Shown here piece by piece: positions 18,531 through 27,156 of a stretch of DNA of 64,000 nucleotides. How positions within the stretch are numbered: position 1 is the stretch's first letter; every line of letters begins with the position of its first letter. A program made the position numbers and the translations under genes. The notes under the pieces are model-generated. The model saw nothing but the letters and a program-made list of their open reading frames with translations, ran no database searches and was not told the origin of the DNA. Source of the DNA: Acidobacteriaceae bacterium (GTDB lineage: Bacteria > Acidobacteriota > Terriglobia > Bryobacterales > Bryobacteraceae); NCBI GenBank assembly GCA_019240475.1, contig JAFAYI010000026.1, positions 1-64,000 of the forward strand, written 5' to 3'.

Positions 18531-20027
18531 ATGTCTTTCTCCGTACGCTCCGCGTGTGTCAGTAAGATCTTTGCTTGCATCCTGGGCTTTCTTGGCGCGA
18601 TAATCCTGTCTGCCCAAACGTGTCCGACATGCTTTTCGCCGTCGCTATTTTCTCCCTATCCGGGCGGCGAGGGCACGTCTTCCGATGGCCGCCGAATCTT
18701 GAATATTTGCTTTGACGCCTCAACGCAGGTCAACAATTCAGGCGGGTCTACTCCCGGTACCACTAATCCCGGCCTGTACAATGCATTGATTAGTGGATAT
18801 ACAGATTCTAAGGGCCTTTACCACGCGGGTGCAATATCTCAATGGAACAATGCGACGGATGGGAACGGCAACAAAGATGCCTATTATCTGCAGTACGTGG
18901 CAAATTGCAGTCAGGCGGCCGTGACAATCAGTTATCTACCGACCAGCGAGGTTGACGGTGGATGCGTCCAAGTTGTCTCAACTCTTTCCAACAATGTTGA
19001 AACGTCCGCCAAAGTGTCGGTTAGTACGATGATGCTTCAGCAATATTCCACGAATCCGGGCGATGAAGTAACTGGTCTCGCGCATGAGTTCGGACACATT
19101 TTTGGCCTGGATGATTCAACCTCTTGCGGCGCGACCGTCATGGGCGGTCATTATGACGGTTCCTGCCAATTCCAGTACACGATCCCGATAAATGTCAATC
19201 AAAACCCAGTGTTGGCGCAAGATGTTAAAGCAGCAAACGCAGTGATCGGTAGATCCACAGCTTGTAATCAGGCTTTTCAGACCACCGCCGGCGCCCCGGG
19301 AACTAGTGAAGGAAACGGCGGCGCACAGTGCGACGGACAACCGCCGATCTGCTCCGATTACGCTATATGCGTCGGGGGAAATTGGGAATGCTATTCCACT
19401 CCCACTTGCGGCGGAATTCCTGAGCCAACTTGCGCCAGCGGGTACACAGCCGTGTGTACACCTGGAGGCGGTTGGGAGTGTCAGGAAAGCCCTGTCATTC
19501 TCGATCCCTTCGATGAAGGTTTTCACCTCACCGATGTTGCGGCGGGTGTTAAATTCAAGGCGCTCTCGAATGATCCTTTGAGACAGATGAGCTGGACCGA
19601 CGCTGTGTGGCGAAATGCGTTCCTGGCATTGGATCGCAATGGAAACGGCAAGATAGACGACATGACCGAACTTTTTGGTGATTTGACGCCACAGCCGAAG
19701 AGCGATCACCCGAATGGCTATCTGGCACTTGCCGTCTTTGATGACCCGGCGAATGGGGGGAACGGAGATGGATGGATTGATCCTGAAGACAGTATCTATC
19801 CCCACCTTCTCTTATGGATTGATGCGAACCATAACGGGATTAGCGAACCCGAAGAGCTACATAGCCTTGCAGATCTCGGAATTTTTAGGATTTCGCTGAA
19901 TTATCATTTCTCTTCATACACCGACTCGAATGGCAACGTGTTTAGATACAGATCCGAAGCAATCGGCGACACGGGAGCCCACGCGTGCTATGACGTCTTC
20001 CTGCTTGTAAGCATGTCATCACAGTAG
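18531..20027 (+). CDS. Secreted Cys-rich metzincin-like metalloprotease with C-terminal calcium-binding region
   Basis: 498 residues from ATG 18531, preceded by AGGTGA six bases upstream (an in-frame GTG at 18522 is less likely). Signal peptide at about 8-29 (CVSKIFACILGFLGAIILSA). The zinc motif HEFGHIFGLDD (His185, Glu186, His189, Gly192, Asp195) fits HExxHxxGxxD metzincins, with VMGG as a possible Met-turn. A Cys-rich linker (about 250-325) follows. The C-terminal third carries EF-hand-like Asp/Asn loops (DRNGNGKIDDMTELFGD; DANHNGISEPEEL), a module common in exported acidobacterial proteins. It would be calcium-stabilised and disulfide-bonded; the next gene is DsbA-like. Confidence 0.8.
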   Translation: MSFSVRSACVSKIFACILGFLGAIILSAQTCPTCFSPSLFSPYPGGEGTSSDGRRILNICFDASTQVNNSGGSTPGTTNPGLYNALISGYTDSKGLYHAGAISQWNNATDGNGNKDAYYLQYVANCSQAAVTISYLPTSEVDGGCVQVVSTLSNNVETSAKVSVSTMMLQQYSTNPGDEVTGLAHEFGHIFGLDDSTSCGATVMGGHYDGSCQFQYTIPINVNQNPVLAQDVKAANAVIGRSTACNQAFQTTAGAPGTSEGNGGAQCDGQPPICSDYAICVGGNWECYSTPTCGGIPEPTCASGYTAVCTPGGGWECQESPVILDPFDEGFHLTDVAAGVKFKALSNDPLRQMSWTDAVWRNAFLALDRNGNGKIDDMTELFGDLTPQPKSDHPNGYLALAVFDDPANGGNGDGWIDPEDSIYPHLLLWIDANHNGISEPEELHSLADLGIFRISLNYHFSSYTDSNGNVFRYRSEAIGDTGAHACYDVFLLVSMSSQ

Positions 20028-20088
20028 CAGTTGGATGGGCCAAGTTACTTTAGAGATAGGGTGGAAGGATATATCTAGGTCAACAACG

Positions 20089-21030
20089 ATGCGGGCAATT
20101 ATACTCGGCTTGGCAACGGTCGGCATAGTAGCGACGACGTATTGTGACGTTAACGCCTGCGCTAGTTTTAGCTCGGATGCGGAACGCTCTACAAAGCAAT
20201 ATGTGATTGAGCGCTACAACATTTCCAAGGAGACCTCCCTAACGCTTCTTGCTGCTGATATCGTGGAGGGAAGCTGCTACCGTCGGCTGACCTATAAGGG
20301 GCGCACTACAGTCGGTGAGTGGAAATTAGTTCTGTATCTATCGCCTGACCTTCGTTTCCTGAGTAGTGACTTATTAGATACCTCCTTAAACCCAATAGAG
20401 GAGAGACGGCGTCGAGAGGAGGCGTTGATGCGCGGCCTAGCAACTGCGCCCAATATCCCTACTATTGGGGATGCCAATGCCAAAGTCACCATTGTTGAAT
20501 TTGGCGATTTTGAATGTCCTTTTTGCCGTCAACTGGACTACACCCTGGCGCATGAAGTTTGACCGAAAGCAGGAGTTTCCGTCCGTATCGTCTTTCGACA
20601 CATGCCGTTGACCATGCACCATTGGGCTAGAGCGGCCGCTGAGGGCGCAGCTTGCGCCCAAGTGCAAAATAACGGATCGTTCTGGGAACTGCACGATGCG
20701 TTGTTTGAGAATCAGGCTGTGCTTACTGAGGATAATATCCGACAAAAGTTGTTAGAATTCTCGCGTAAGATACCGAGTTTGGATTCTCAAAGTTTTCGGA
20801 ACTGCCTTGATAGCGAAATGTCTCTGGGCCTAGTTCTCCGGGACATGAACGTGGCGGAGACCGACGGCGTCAAGGCTACCCCCACGCTGTTCATCAACGG
20901 AGCCAGGACGGAAGGGGTGAGGTCTGCAGCGGAGCTGCTCCACCTCATTGACCAAGCGGCCCAAAACGCAAGCGCCGGTAGCCCAACAGCTTCTAAAACG
21001 TCAATGGGCTCATCCGCCAGCGCCAGATAG
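20089..21030 (+). pseudogene. DsbA-like thioredoxin-fold protein interrupted by in-frame TGA
   Basis: From ATG 20089 a signal peptide (MRAIILGLATVGIVATTYC) leads to a short N-terminal domain and then the thioredoxin-fold start VTIVEFGDFECPFCRQLD with the redox pair Cys143-Pro-Phe-Cys146. Codon 158 is TGA (20560-20562). The frame continues without shift as RIVFRHMPL, HHWARAAAEGAACA and the cis-Pro region VKATPTLFING, all normal for the Thioredoxin_4/DsbA family. The TGA lies 12 codons after the CxxC, at a position that is not a redox cysteine, so a nonsense mutation is the likely explanation. Intact, it would have served disulfide formation outside the cytoplasm, probably for the Cys-rich protease upstream. 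Confidence 0.75.
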
Positions 21031-21142
21031 GGTCTCAAAGCGGAGGTAGCTTAAGGTTCTAGCTCGTTAATAGGGGTAGCCCAAGGTTCTGGCTGATAAA
21101 ACATACTTTTGAGGAAATTATTTTGATCAAGCAGAACCGATA

Positions 21143-21580
21143 TTGGGCTTGCCCGATTACCCGATTACCCCCATCAAAGAAGTGGCGGGACAAGTACAGG
21201 TCACACTGCGGTTTGTGGGACGTATCGAGTGTCCTCACTGTGGGGGAGAGAAGCTGCGGCCGGGGGACCCGCGCATCCGTCGGCCTCGGCACGAAAGCTG
21301 GGGTACACAGCATTGTGTGCTGGCGTTAGAAATGCGCAAATGGGGTGCGCCGGGCCTGCGGCGCAGCTTCTGGCAGCGTTCCCCGGCATGGTGCCCAGGC
21401 CGCGGCTACCGAGCCGTTCCGGCGCTCGGGATGCCAGAAACATTTTGCCGGCATCCGCCGGAGCCGCTTAGGACAGGCGCGAGCACCTTTCCAGCGCCGC
21501 CGTGGAGCGCTTGTTCGGGGCGTATCTACGCCAACAAACCGGCGAGCGCATCAACCGTGAATGCCTCGCAATCCCGACAG
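21143..21580 (+). mobile_element. ISL3-family transposase remnant
   Basis: N-terminal part of an ISL3-type transposase: LPDYPITPIKEVAGQVQVTL, then ECPHCGG with the zinc-ribbon start, RRPRHESWG, and EMRKW. Later pieces sit in other frames: RACG...SG, ATEPFRR, KHFAGI, and VERLFGAYLRQQTGERINRE from about 21500. At least two frameshifts are needed to join them, and the DDE catalytic part is gone. I could not define terminal inverted repeats. It is an old, dead insertion that helped shape the island. Confidence 0.7.
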
Positions 21581-21763
21581 CAAGCATCTGGCCGTATAGT
21601 CGGCATGTCGGACAAGTACCGATCACCCGTGTTGACAAGATCCACTCAGAGACTCACCAGCAGGATCAGCACGCTCACCCCGCCCGCCCGTCGGTGTCAG
21701 CCGGTGAGTGCCAGAACGGTGCCCGGCCCCCCTCCCTTCCCCACTTGAACACTCCCCAAACCC

Positions 21764-21945
21764 AATCACGACCCCACCCAAATTCCTCAACCCAATTCCC
21801 TTCATCCATTTACCCCCGCCCCGGCACCGCGCCTCGCACTCCCCCTATCCGATCATCGGCCGAAAGCAGAAATCCCTTTATGTCCACTCCCGCCCAAATC
21901 GCCGCGAACCAGAAGAACGCTCAATTCTCCACCGGCCCCACTTCG
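21764..21945 (+). repeat. Repeat copy B (leader and start of MSTPAQ-family gene)
   Basis: Matches 16239-16420 in the C-rich leader and first codons. Here the gene that follows is intact. Confidence 0.75.
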
Positions 21946-22557
21946 CCCGAAGGCAAGGCCGCATCCTCTCTGAACGCTGTCAAAACCGGGCTCACCGGCC
22001 GCACCGTCCTGCTGCCAGGCGATGACGCCGCCGCCTACGAGGCCCACGTCCAAGGCTTCTTCACTCGCCACCAGCCCGAGGGCGATCAGGAGCGCAATCT
22101 CGTTCAGTCGCTCGCCGACACCGAATGGCGCCTGCTCCGCATCCCGGCTCTCGAATTCGGCATCTACGCCGTCGGCCGCCTCGAATTCGCAAACGAGTTC
22201 CCCGCCGAAGCCTCCGAATCCCGCAAGCATCTCATCGAAGCCAAAGTCTTCCTCGCCTACCAACGTCAGCTCAACAACCTGTCCATCCAAGAATGCCGCC
22301 TGCGCCGCCACTTCGACAAAGACGCCGCCGCTCTGCGCCAGCTCCAGGAATCTCGCATCCGTGAAGCCCGCGCTCGCCGGCAGTCGCTACTGAATGAAGC
22401 CGCTCGCCAATACATCGCCGCCGTTCACGAAGAGCGCCACGAGCTCTGGGAGCCCGACGAAAATGGGTTCGAATTTTCAATGGAGGAAGTCGAAGTGCGC
22501 GCACTTGAGATCGAACCCGACCTCTTCGCCGAATGGGCTCTGGAAAACGCCGCGTGA
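21880..22557 (+). CDS. MSTPAQ-family hypothetical protein
   Basis: 225 residues from ATG 21880. Begins MSTPAQIAANQKNAQFSTGP followed by TSPEGKAASSLNAVKTGL, a pattern I know from multi-copy hypothetical proteins in Solibacter-like and planctomycete genomes, where many paralogues occur per genome. The middle is a long charged helix-rich stretch (ESRKHLIEAKVFLAYQ, IREARARRQSLLNEAARQ) and the C-terminus is acidic. No catalytic motif is visible. Function unknown; multi-copy spread and the truncated copy at 16354 suggest it moves by recombination or with mobile DNA. Confidence 0.7.
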   Translation: MSTPAQIAANQKNAQFSTGPTSPEGKAASSLNAVKTGLTGRTVLLPGDDAAAYEAHVQGFFTRHQPEGDQERNLVQSLADTEWRLLRIPALEFGIYAVGRLEFANEFPAEASESRKHLIEAKVFLAYQRQLNNLSIQECRLRRHFDKDAAALRQLQESRIREARARRQSLLNEAARQYIAAVHEERHELWEPDENGFEFSMEEVEVRALEIEPDLFAEWALENAA

Positions 22558-22692
22558 CGCGCATCGGCCGCCTTCCGGTAACGCGCTCGTCCTTCGCTCG
22601 ATGTGCCCAAAGGCTCGCCGGCCGCCGCTTTTTGCGCGCTCGCCGGGCTGCGCAGCCATGCCAGCCTAATCCGCCGTGGCAAGCTGAATGAG

Positions 22693-23676
22693 ATGCCGCC
22701 GTTTCGCGCGCTCCTGCTCCGCCACGGATACGCGTTCCTGTTCTGCTACGTCTTCGCCGTTCAGGCAGGCATCCCCATTCCCGCCGATCCGCTGCTGCTC
22801 ATCATGGGCGCGCTCTCCGGCGACGGGCGTTATTCCATCTGGATCTCGGCCTTGGGCGCCATCATCGCCGCGCTCGCGGGCGATTGCATCTGGTATCAGC
22901 TCGGGCGCACCCGCGGCCGTTCGGTTCTCTCGGTCGTCTGCAGGCTTTCGCTCGAACCTGACGCCTGCGTTCGCAGAACGGAGCTGCGCTTCCGCCGGCA
23001 CGGCGCCTGGACCCTCCTGATCGCGAAATTCGTTCCAGGCATGAGCCTGGTCTCTATGCCGCTCGCTGGCGTCATCCGTATGCGGCGCTGGCGCTTCCTT
23101 GTCGCGGACGCGGCTGGCTGCGGCATCTGGGTCTTCGGCTACCTGCTGCTCGGAAAATTGTTCCATCGTCAGGTCGACGCCCTCGTCGCTACGCTCGGCT
23201 TGTACGGCCGCCGCGCGGGTCTCATCCTCGCCGGCTTGGTCGCCGCATATCTCGCTTTCAAATACTTCCAGCGCTGGCGGTTTCGCCGCCAGCTTCGCAT
23301 CAATCGCGTCGGTCCCCTTGAAGCCCTCGACCTGATGAGCGCTCATCAGGACATCACCATAGTGGACCTGCGCAACGCGGCCGAAATTCGCGAGATCGGC
23401 TCGAAGATCGCGGGCGCCCGCATCTTGCGCCCCGACGATTTGCGTTCCCGCTCGCACGAAATTCCGGAGGCTCACGAGGTCATCCTGTACTGCAGTTGAC
23501 CGAACGAAGCTACCAGCGCCCGTGTGGCGCTGCAACTCAAGCGCGCCGGGATTCACAAGGTGCGCCCCTTGGCCGGAGGCTTCGAAGCCTGGCGCAAGCT
23601 GGGTCTTCCGGTCGAGCCCTTGACCTCTGAATGCGAAATGGAACTACTCTTGGCGGGCGATGGAAAGGTCGAATAG
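22693..23676 (+). CDS. DedA membrane protein fused to rhodanese domain; candidate selenoprotein with UGA-encoded residue 269
   Basis: From ATG 22693 the protein has a DedA/SNARE-associated membrane domain (about 1-205: VFAVQAGIPIPADPLLLIMG, GDCIWYQLGR, KFVPGMSLVSMPLAG) and a rhodanese domain (about 215-320: ITIVDLRNAAEIREIG, then the active-site strand EVILYCS). Codon 269 is TGA (23497-23499). The same frame continues PNEATSARVALQLKRAG and VRPLAGGFEAWRKLG to TAG at 23676, 59 codons with perfect rhodanese character. Relatives I know have YCSCPNEATSA here, so TGA replaces a cysteine next to (or as) the catalytic one. A hairpin at 23514-23532 fits a bacterial SECIS. Reading TGA as selenocysteine gives a 327-residue protein. 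A nonsense mutation is the alternative; the absence of other damage argues against it. Cystathionine beta-synthase follows within 11 bases. Confidence 0.72.
23514..23532 (+). promoter_or_regulatory. Candidate bacterial SECIS hairpin
   Basis: Perfect 7-bp stem CAGCGCC (23514-23520) / GGCGCTG (23526-23532) with a five-base loop CGTGT. The loop starts 21 bases after the TGA at 23497-23499 and has G as its second base. Established SelB-binding SECIS elements in bacteria are hairpins just downstream of UGA, at roughly this distance, with a G in the first loop positions. It lies within the rhodanese coding sequence, as bacterial SECIS elements do. GC-rich coding DNA can form such stems by chance. 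Confidence 0.6.
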
Positions 23677-23686
23677 AAAAAACTGT

Positions 23687-25063
23687 ATGCATGAAATAGA
23701 ACCTTCTACCCTCAGCTTGATCGGCAACACGCCGCTCGTGCGGTTGACCGGTTTCGACACGGGATCTTGCGAGCTGTATCTCAAACTCGAAAACCAGAAT
23801 CCTGGCGGCTCTATCAAGGACCGAATGGCTGTCGCCATGATCGAAGAAGCCGAACGCAAGGGCGAGCTCAAGCCCGGCGACACCATCGTCGAAGCCACCG
23901 CCGGCAACACGGGAGTCGGGCTCGCGTTGGTTGCCGCCATCAAAAGCTACCGCCTCATACTCGTGATCCCGGACAAAATGTCCAGCGAGAAAATCGCCCA
24001 TGCCCGCGCGCTCGGCGCCGACATCCGCTTGACCCGCTCCGACGTCAAGCCCGGCGATCCCGAATACTACCAGGACATGGCGGCGCGCATTGCCAAAGAG
24101 ACTCCGCGCGGCTACCACATTAATCAGTTCGCAAACCCGGCCAATCCTCTGGCGCACGAAATCACCACCGCGCCCGAGATCTGGCGCGACATGGATCATC
24201 GCGTCGACGCGATCGTCTGCGGGATCGGTTCCGGCGGCACCTTGACCGGCCTCAGCAACTTCTTCGGACGCGTGCAGCCCGATAGCGAGATCATCCTCGC
24301 CGACCCCGCCGGTTCCTCGCTCGCCGAATACGTGCGGACCGGGCGCGAAGTTCCCTCCTCGAGCTACGCTGTCGAAGGTATCGGAGGCAGTTGCATGCCC
24401 GCCATCGCGGATCTTTCGCGCGTCCGTCACGCATACAGCATCAGCGACGCCGAAAGTTTTCTCACCGCGCGCGATCTCTTGAAGCGGACCGGCATCTTCG
24501 CCGGTCCATCCTCCGGAACCCTGCTGGCCGCGGCTTTGCGCTATTGCCGCGAACAGGCGAGCGCCAAACGAGTAGTCACTTTCGTCTGCGACTCGGGCGC
24601 CAAATACTTGTCCAAGATGTACAACGATTACTGGATGCTCGATCAAGGCTATCTTGAGCGAACTCCAACCGGCACGCTCGGCGAGCTCATCGCCCGCCGC
24701 TACGAAGAAGGCGGCGTCATCACGGTGCGGCCGGACGACACTCTATTGTCCGCTTTCCAGCGCATGCGGATGGCCGACATTTCCCAGGTTCCCGTAATGG
24801 AGCGTGGCTGCTGCGTGGGCGTGTTGGATGAATCCGATCTCCTGCTGGCCGTCCATAACGACGCGGGCAAATTCCATTCGCCCGTGCGGGCCGCAATGAC
24901 CAGCCGGCTCGAAACCATCGCCGCCGGCAAGTCCATCGATTCCGTGTACGAAATCCTGAATCGAGGACTGGTCGCTCTGGTTGTAGAAGGCGACGCGTTC
25001 GTCGGTCTCATCACGCGCTCCGACCTGCTGAGCCATCTTCGCCGTAAGCTCCACCAATTCTAA
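23687..25063 (+). CDS. Cystathionine beta-synthase with C-terminal CBS domain pair
   Basis: 458 residues from ATG 23687 (HEIEPSTLSLIGNTPLVRL, the family start); an in-frame ATG at 23660 would overlap the previous gene. PLP fold type II: Lys44 in NPGGSIKDR, substrate loop ATAGNTG, and the PLP phosphate loop GIGSGGT. Two CBS motifs occupy about 335-455 (ITVRPDDTLLSAFQRMRMAD; RSDLLSHL), a regulatory pair that often binds adenosyl ligands. It condenses serine or O-acetylserine with homocysteine or sulfide. With the next gene it forms a reverse-transsulfuration pair making cysteine from homocysteine. Cysteine synthase is the main alternative; the CBS pair favours the first. Confidence 0.9.
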   Translation: MHEIEPSTLSLIGNTPLVRLTGFDTGSCELYLKLENQNPGGSIKDRMAVAMIEEAERKGELKPGDTIVEATAGNTGVGLALVAAIKSYRLILVIPDKMSSEKIAHARALGADIRLTRSDVKPGDPEYYQDMAARIAKETPRGYHINQFANPANPLAHEITTAPEIWRDMDHRVDAIVCGIGSGGTLTGLSNFFGRVQPDSEIILADPAGSSLAEYVRTGREVPSSSYAVEGIGGSCMPAIADLSRVRHAYSISDAESFLTARDLLKRTGIFAGPSSGTLLAAALRYCREQASAKRVVTFVCDSGAKYLSKMYNDYWMLDQGYLERTPTGTLGELIARRYEEGGVITVRPDDTLLSAFQRMRMADISQVPVMERGCCVGVLDESDLLLAVHNDAGKFHSPVRAAMTSRLETIAAGKSIDSVYEILNRGLVALVVEGDAFVGLITRSDLLSHLRRKLHQF

Positions 25064-25068
25064 ACATC

Positions 25069-26217
25069 ATGTCCCATCGTTTCGGAACTCGCGCCATTCA
25101 TGCCGGCCAGGAGCCTGACCCCGCTACGGGAGCCGTTATCGTTCCCATCTACGCGACCTCCACGTACGTTCAGCAAAGCCCCGGCGTACACAAAGGTTTC
25201 GAGTATTCGCGCTCCCAGAATCCGACTCGCTTCGCTTACGAGCGTTGCGTGGCGGATCTCGAAGGCGGCGTGCGTGGATTTGCCTTCGCCTCCGGGCTTG
25301 CGGCAATGTCCACCACGCTTGAGCTGTTGAATACCGGGGATCATGTCATTGCCAACGACGATCTGTACGGCGGAACCTTTCGCCTCTTCGATCGCGTGCG
25401 GAAGCGATCCGCCGGTCTCGATTTCAGCTTCGCCGATCTCTCGGAACCGGCAGTTCTCGAAAGTCTGCTGCGACCCAATACCCGGATGATCTGGGTCGAA
25501 ACTCCTTCGAATCCTTTGCTCAAAATCGTGGACCTCCGCGCCGTCGCGGCAGTCGCTAACCGTCACGGCGCTCTGGCCGTGGTCGACAACACTTTCGCAA
25601 GTCCATATTTACAGCGCCCGCTTGAGTTTGGATTCGACATCGTGGTGCACTCGGCTACCAAGTACCTCAACGGTCATTCCGACATGGTAGGCGGAATGGT
25701 TGTTGTCGCGAACCCTGAATTGGGCGAGCGGCTCGCCTTCCTTCAGAACGCGGTCGGCGCCATCGCGAGTCCGTTCGATTCCTTCCTCGCCCTGCGCGGG
25801 CTGAAGACTCTCCATCTGCGCATGGCGCAACATTCGAGCAATGCGCAGCGTTTGGCCGAGTGGCTCGCTGCCCACCCCGCCGTCGAGCAAGTCGTCTACC
25901 CCGGCCTGCCGTCTCATCCTCAGCACGCGCTTGCCGCCACCCAGATGAAGGCATTCGGCGGGATGATCGCGATGCACTTGAAAGGCGATATCGACGACGC
26001 GCGTCGGATGCTCGAACGCTGCCGCATCTTCGCGTTGGCCGAAAGCTTGGGCGGAGTAGAGAGCTTGATCGAGCATCCCGCAATCATGACCCACGCTTCC
26101 GTTCCCGCCGAGCACCGGCGCAAGGCGGGAATATCAGACACCTTCATTCGCCTGTCCGTCGGTGTGGAGGATTTCGAGGATCTGCGCGACGATCTGGCTT
26201 ACGCGCTGGGCGGCTGA
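25069..26217 (+). CDS. Cystathionine gamma-lyase / gamma-synthase family PLP enzyme
   Basis: 382 residues, starting five bases after the CBS stop. Fold type I Cys/Met-metabolism enzyme: [45 protein letters not shown], and the PLP lysine 198 in [14 protein letters not shown]-terminal block [19 protein letters not shown]. The partner gene points to gamma-lyase activity (cystathionine to cysteine, 2-oxobutyrate and ammonia). Sequence alone cannot separate lyase from synthase. Confidence 0.9.
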   Translation: MSHRFGTRAIHAGQEPDPATGAVIVPIYATSTYVQQSPGVHKGFEYSRSQNPTRFAYERCVADLEGGVRGFAFASGLAAMSTTLELLNTGDHVIANDDLYGGTFRLFDRVRKRSAGLDFSFADLSEPAVLESLLRPNTRMIWVETPSNPLLKIVDLRAVAAVANRHGALAVVDNTFASPYLQRPLEFGFDIVVHSATKYLNGHSDMVGGMVVVANPELGERLAFLQNAVGAIASPFDSFLALRGLKTLHLRMAQHSSNAQRLAEWLAAHPAVEQVVYPGLPSHPQHALAATQMKAFGGMIAMHLKGDIDDARRMLERCRIFALAESLGGVESLIEHPAIMTHASVPAEHRRKAGISDTFIRLSVGVEDFEDLRDDLAYALGG

Positions 26218-26262
26218 AGAGTGAGTCTGGTCCGTGCTCCACGCCCCCTATAATGACGGAAG

Positions 26263-27156
26263 ATGACGTTGCCTAAAGTGCGTAAAGCAGTGTTCCCGGC
26301 GGCTGGGCTCGGCACTCGATTCCTGCCTGCCACCAAGGCTCAGCCCAAGGAAATGCTGCCCGTTGTGGACAAGCCCCTCATCCAATATGGCGTCGAGGAA
26401 GCAAGGCATTCGGGCATTCACAACATCATCATCGTCACCGGCCGCGGCAAGGCCTCCATCGAAGATCACTTCGACGTCAGCTTCGAGCTCGAACATTTGC
26501 TCGAATCGAAAAACCGCGCCGACATGCTCTCCATGGTTCGCGCCATCTCGGACATTGTCGATGTCTCCTACGTGCGCCAAAAGGAGGCTCTGGGCTTAGG
26601 CCATGCCGTTCACCGCGCCAAGGAACTGGTGGGGCACGAGCCGTTCGCCGTGGTTCTGTCCGATGACATCATCGCTTCGCAAACGCCCTGTATTCGTCAG
26701 CTCTTGGACGTCCACGAATTCTACGGCGCATCGGTTCTGGCCCTCATGGAAGTGCCCAAGGATCAGATCTCCGCCTATGGCGTTGTGGATGCGGAACTGG
26801 TCGCTGACAATGGCCGCGAGAACCGTCTGTTCCGTATCCGCAATCTGGTTGAAAAGCCCAAGGCCGCCGACGCGCCTTCCAACCTCGCCATCATCGGCCG
26901 CTATGTTCTGACGCCCGAGATCTTCGCCGCCGTCGAAGCCATCCAACCCGGCAGCGGCGGCGAAATCCAATTGACCGACGCGCTGAAATACATGCTGCGC
27001 AACCGGCCCATTTACGGCCTTAAGTTCGAAGGCAAGCGATTCGACGCAGGCGACAAGCTCGGCTTCTTGAAGGCGACCGTCGAGTTCGCTCTCAACCGTC
27101 ACGATCTCGGAAAAGATTTCCGCGAGTATCTGAGGACAATCTGCGCCCAGTCATGA
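26263..27156 (+). CDS. galU: UTP--glucose-1-phosphate uridylyltransferase
   Basis: 297 residues. Nucleotidyltransferase start KAVFPAAGLGTRFLPATKA, then KEMLPVVDKPLIQYGVEEA, and the later VEKPKAADAPSNLAIIGRYV and GEIQLTDAL. Makes UDP-glucose for envelope polysaccharides and glycogen-like polymers. It overlaps the following TlpA-like gene by four bases (ATGA), so the two are co-translated. A -10-like TATAAT lies at 26248-26253, 10 bases before the start. Confidence 0.95.
   Translation: MTLPKVRKAVFPAAGLGTRFLPATKAQPKEMLPVVDKPLIQYGVEEARHSGIHNIIIVTGRGKASIEDHFDVSFELEHLLESKNRADMLSMVRAISDIVDVSYVRQKEALGLGHAVHRAKELVGHEPFAVVLSDDIIASQTPCIRQLLDVHEFYGASVLALMEVPKDQISAYGVVDAELVADNGRENRLFRIRNLVEKPKAADAPSNLAIIGRYVLTPEIFAAVEAIQPGSGGEIQLTDALKYMLRNRPIYGLKFEGKRFDAGDKLGFLKATVEFALNRHDLGKDFREYLRTICAQS

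Noticed and set aside
20560..20562. Selenocysteine at the TGA of the DsbA-like gene
   Set aside because: Not at a redox cysteine position; no hairpin with short loop at the right spacing. A nonsense change is simpler.
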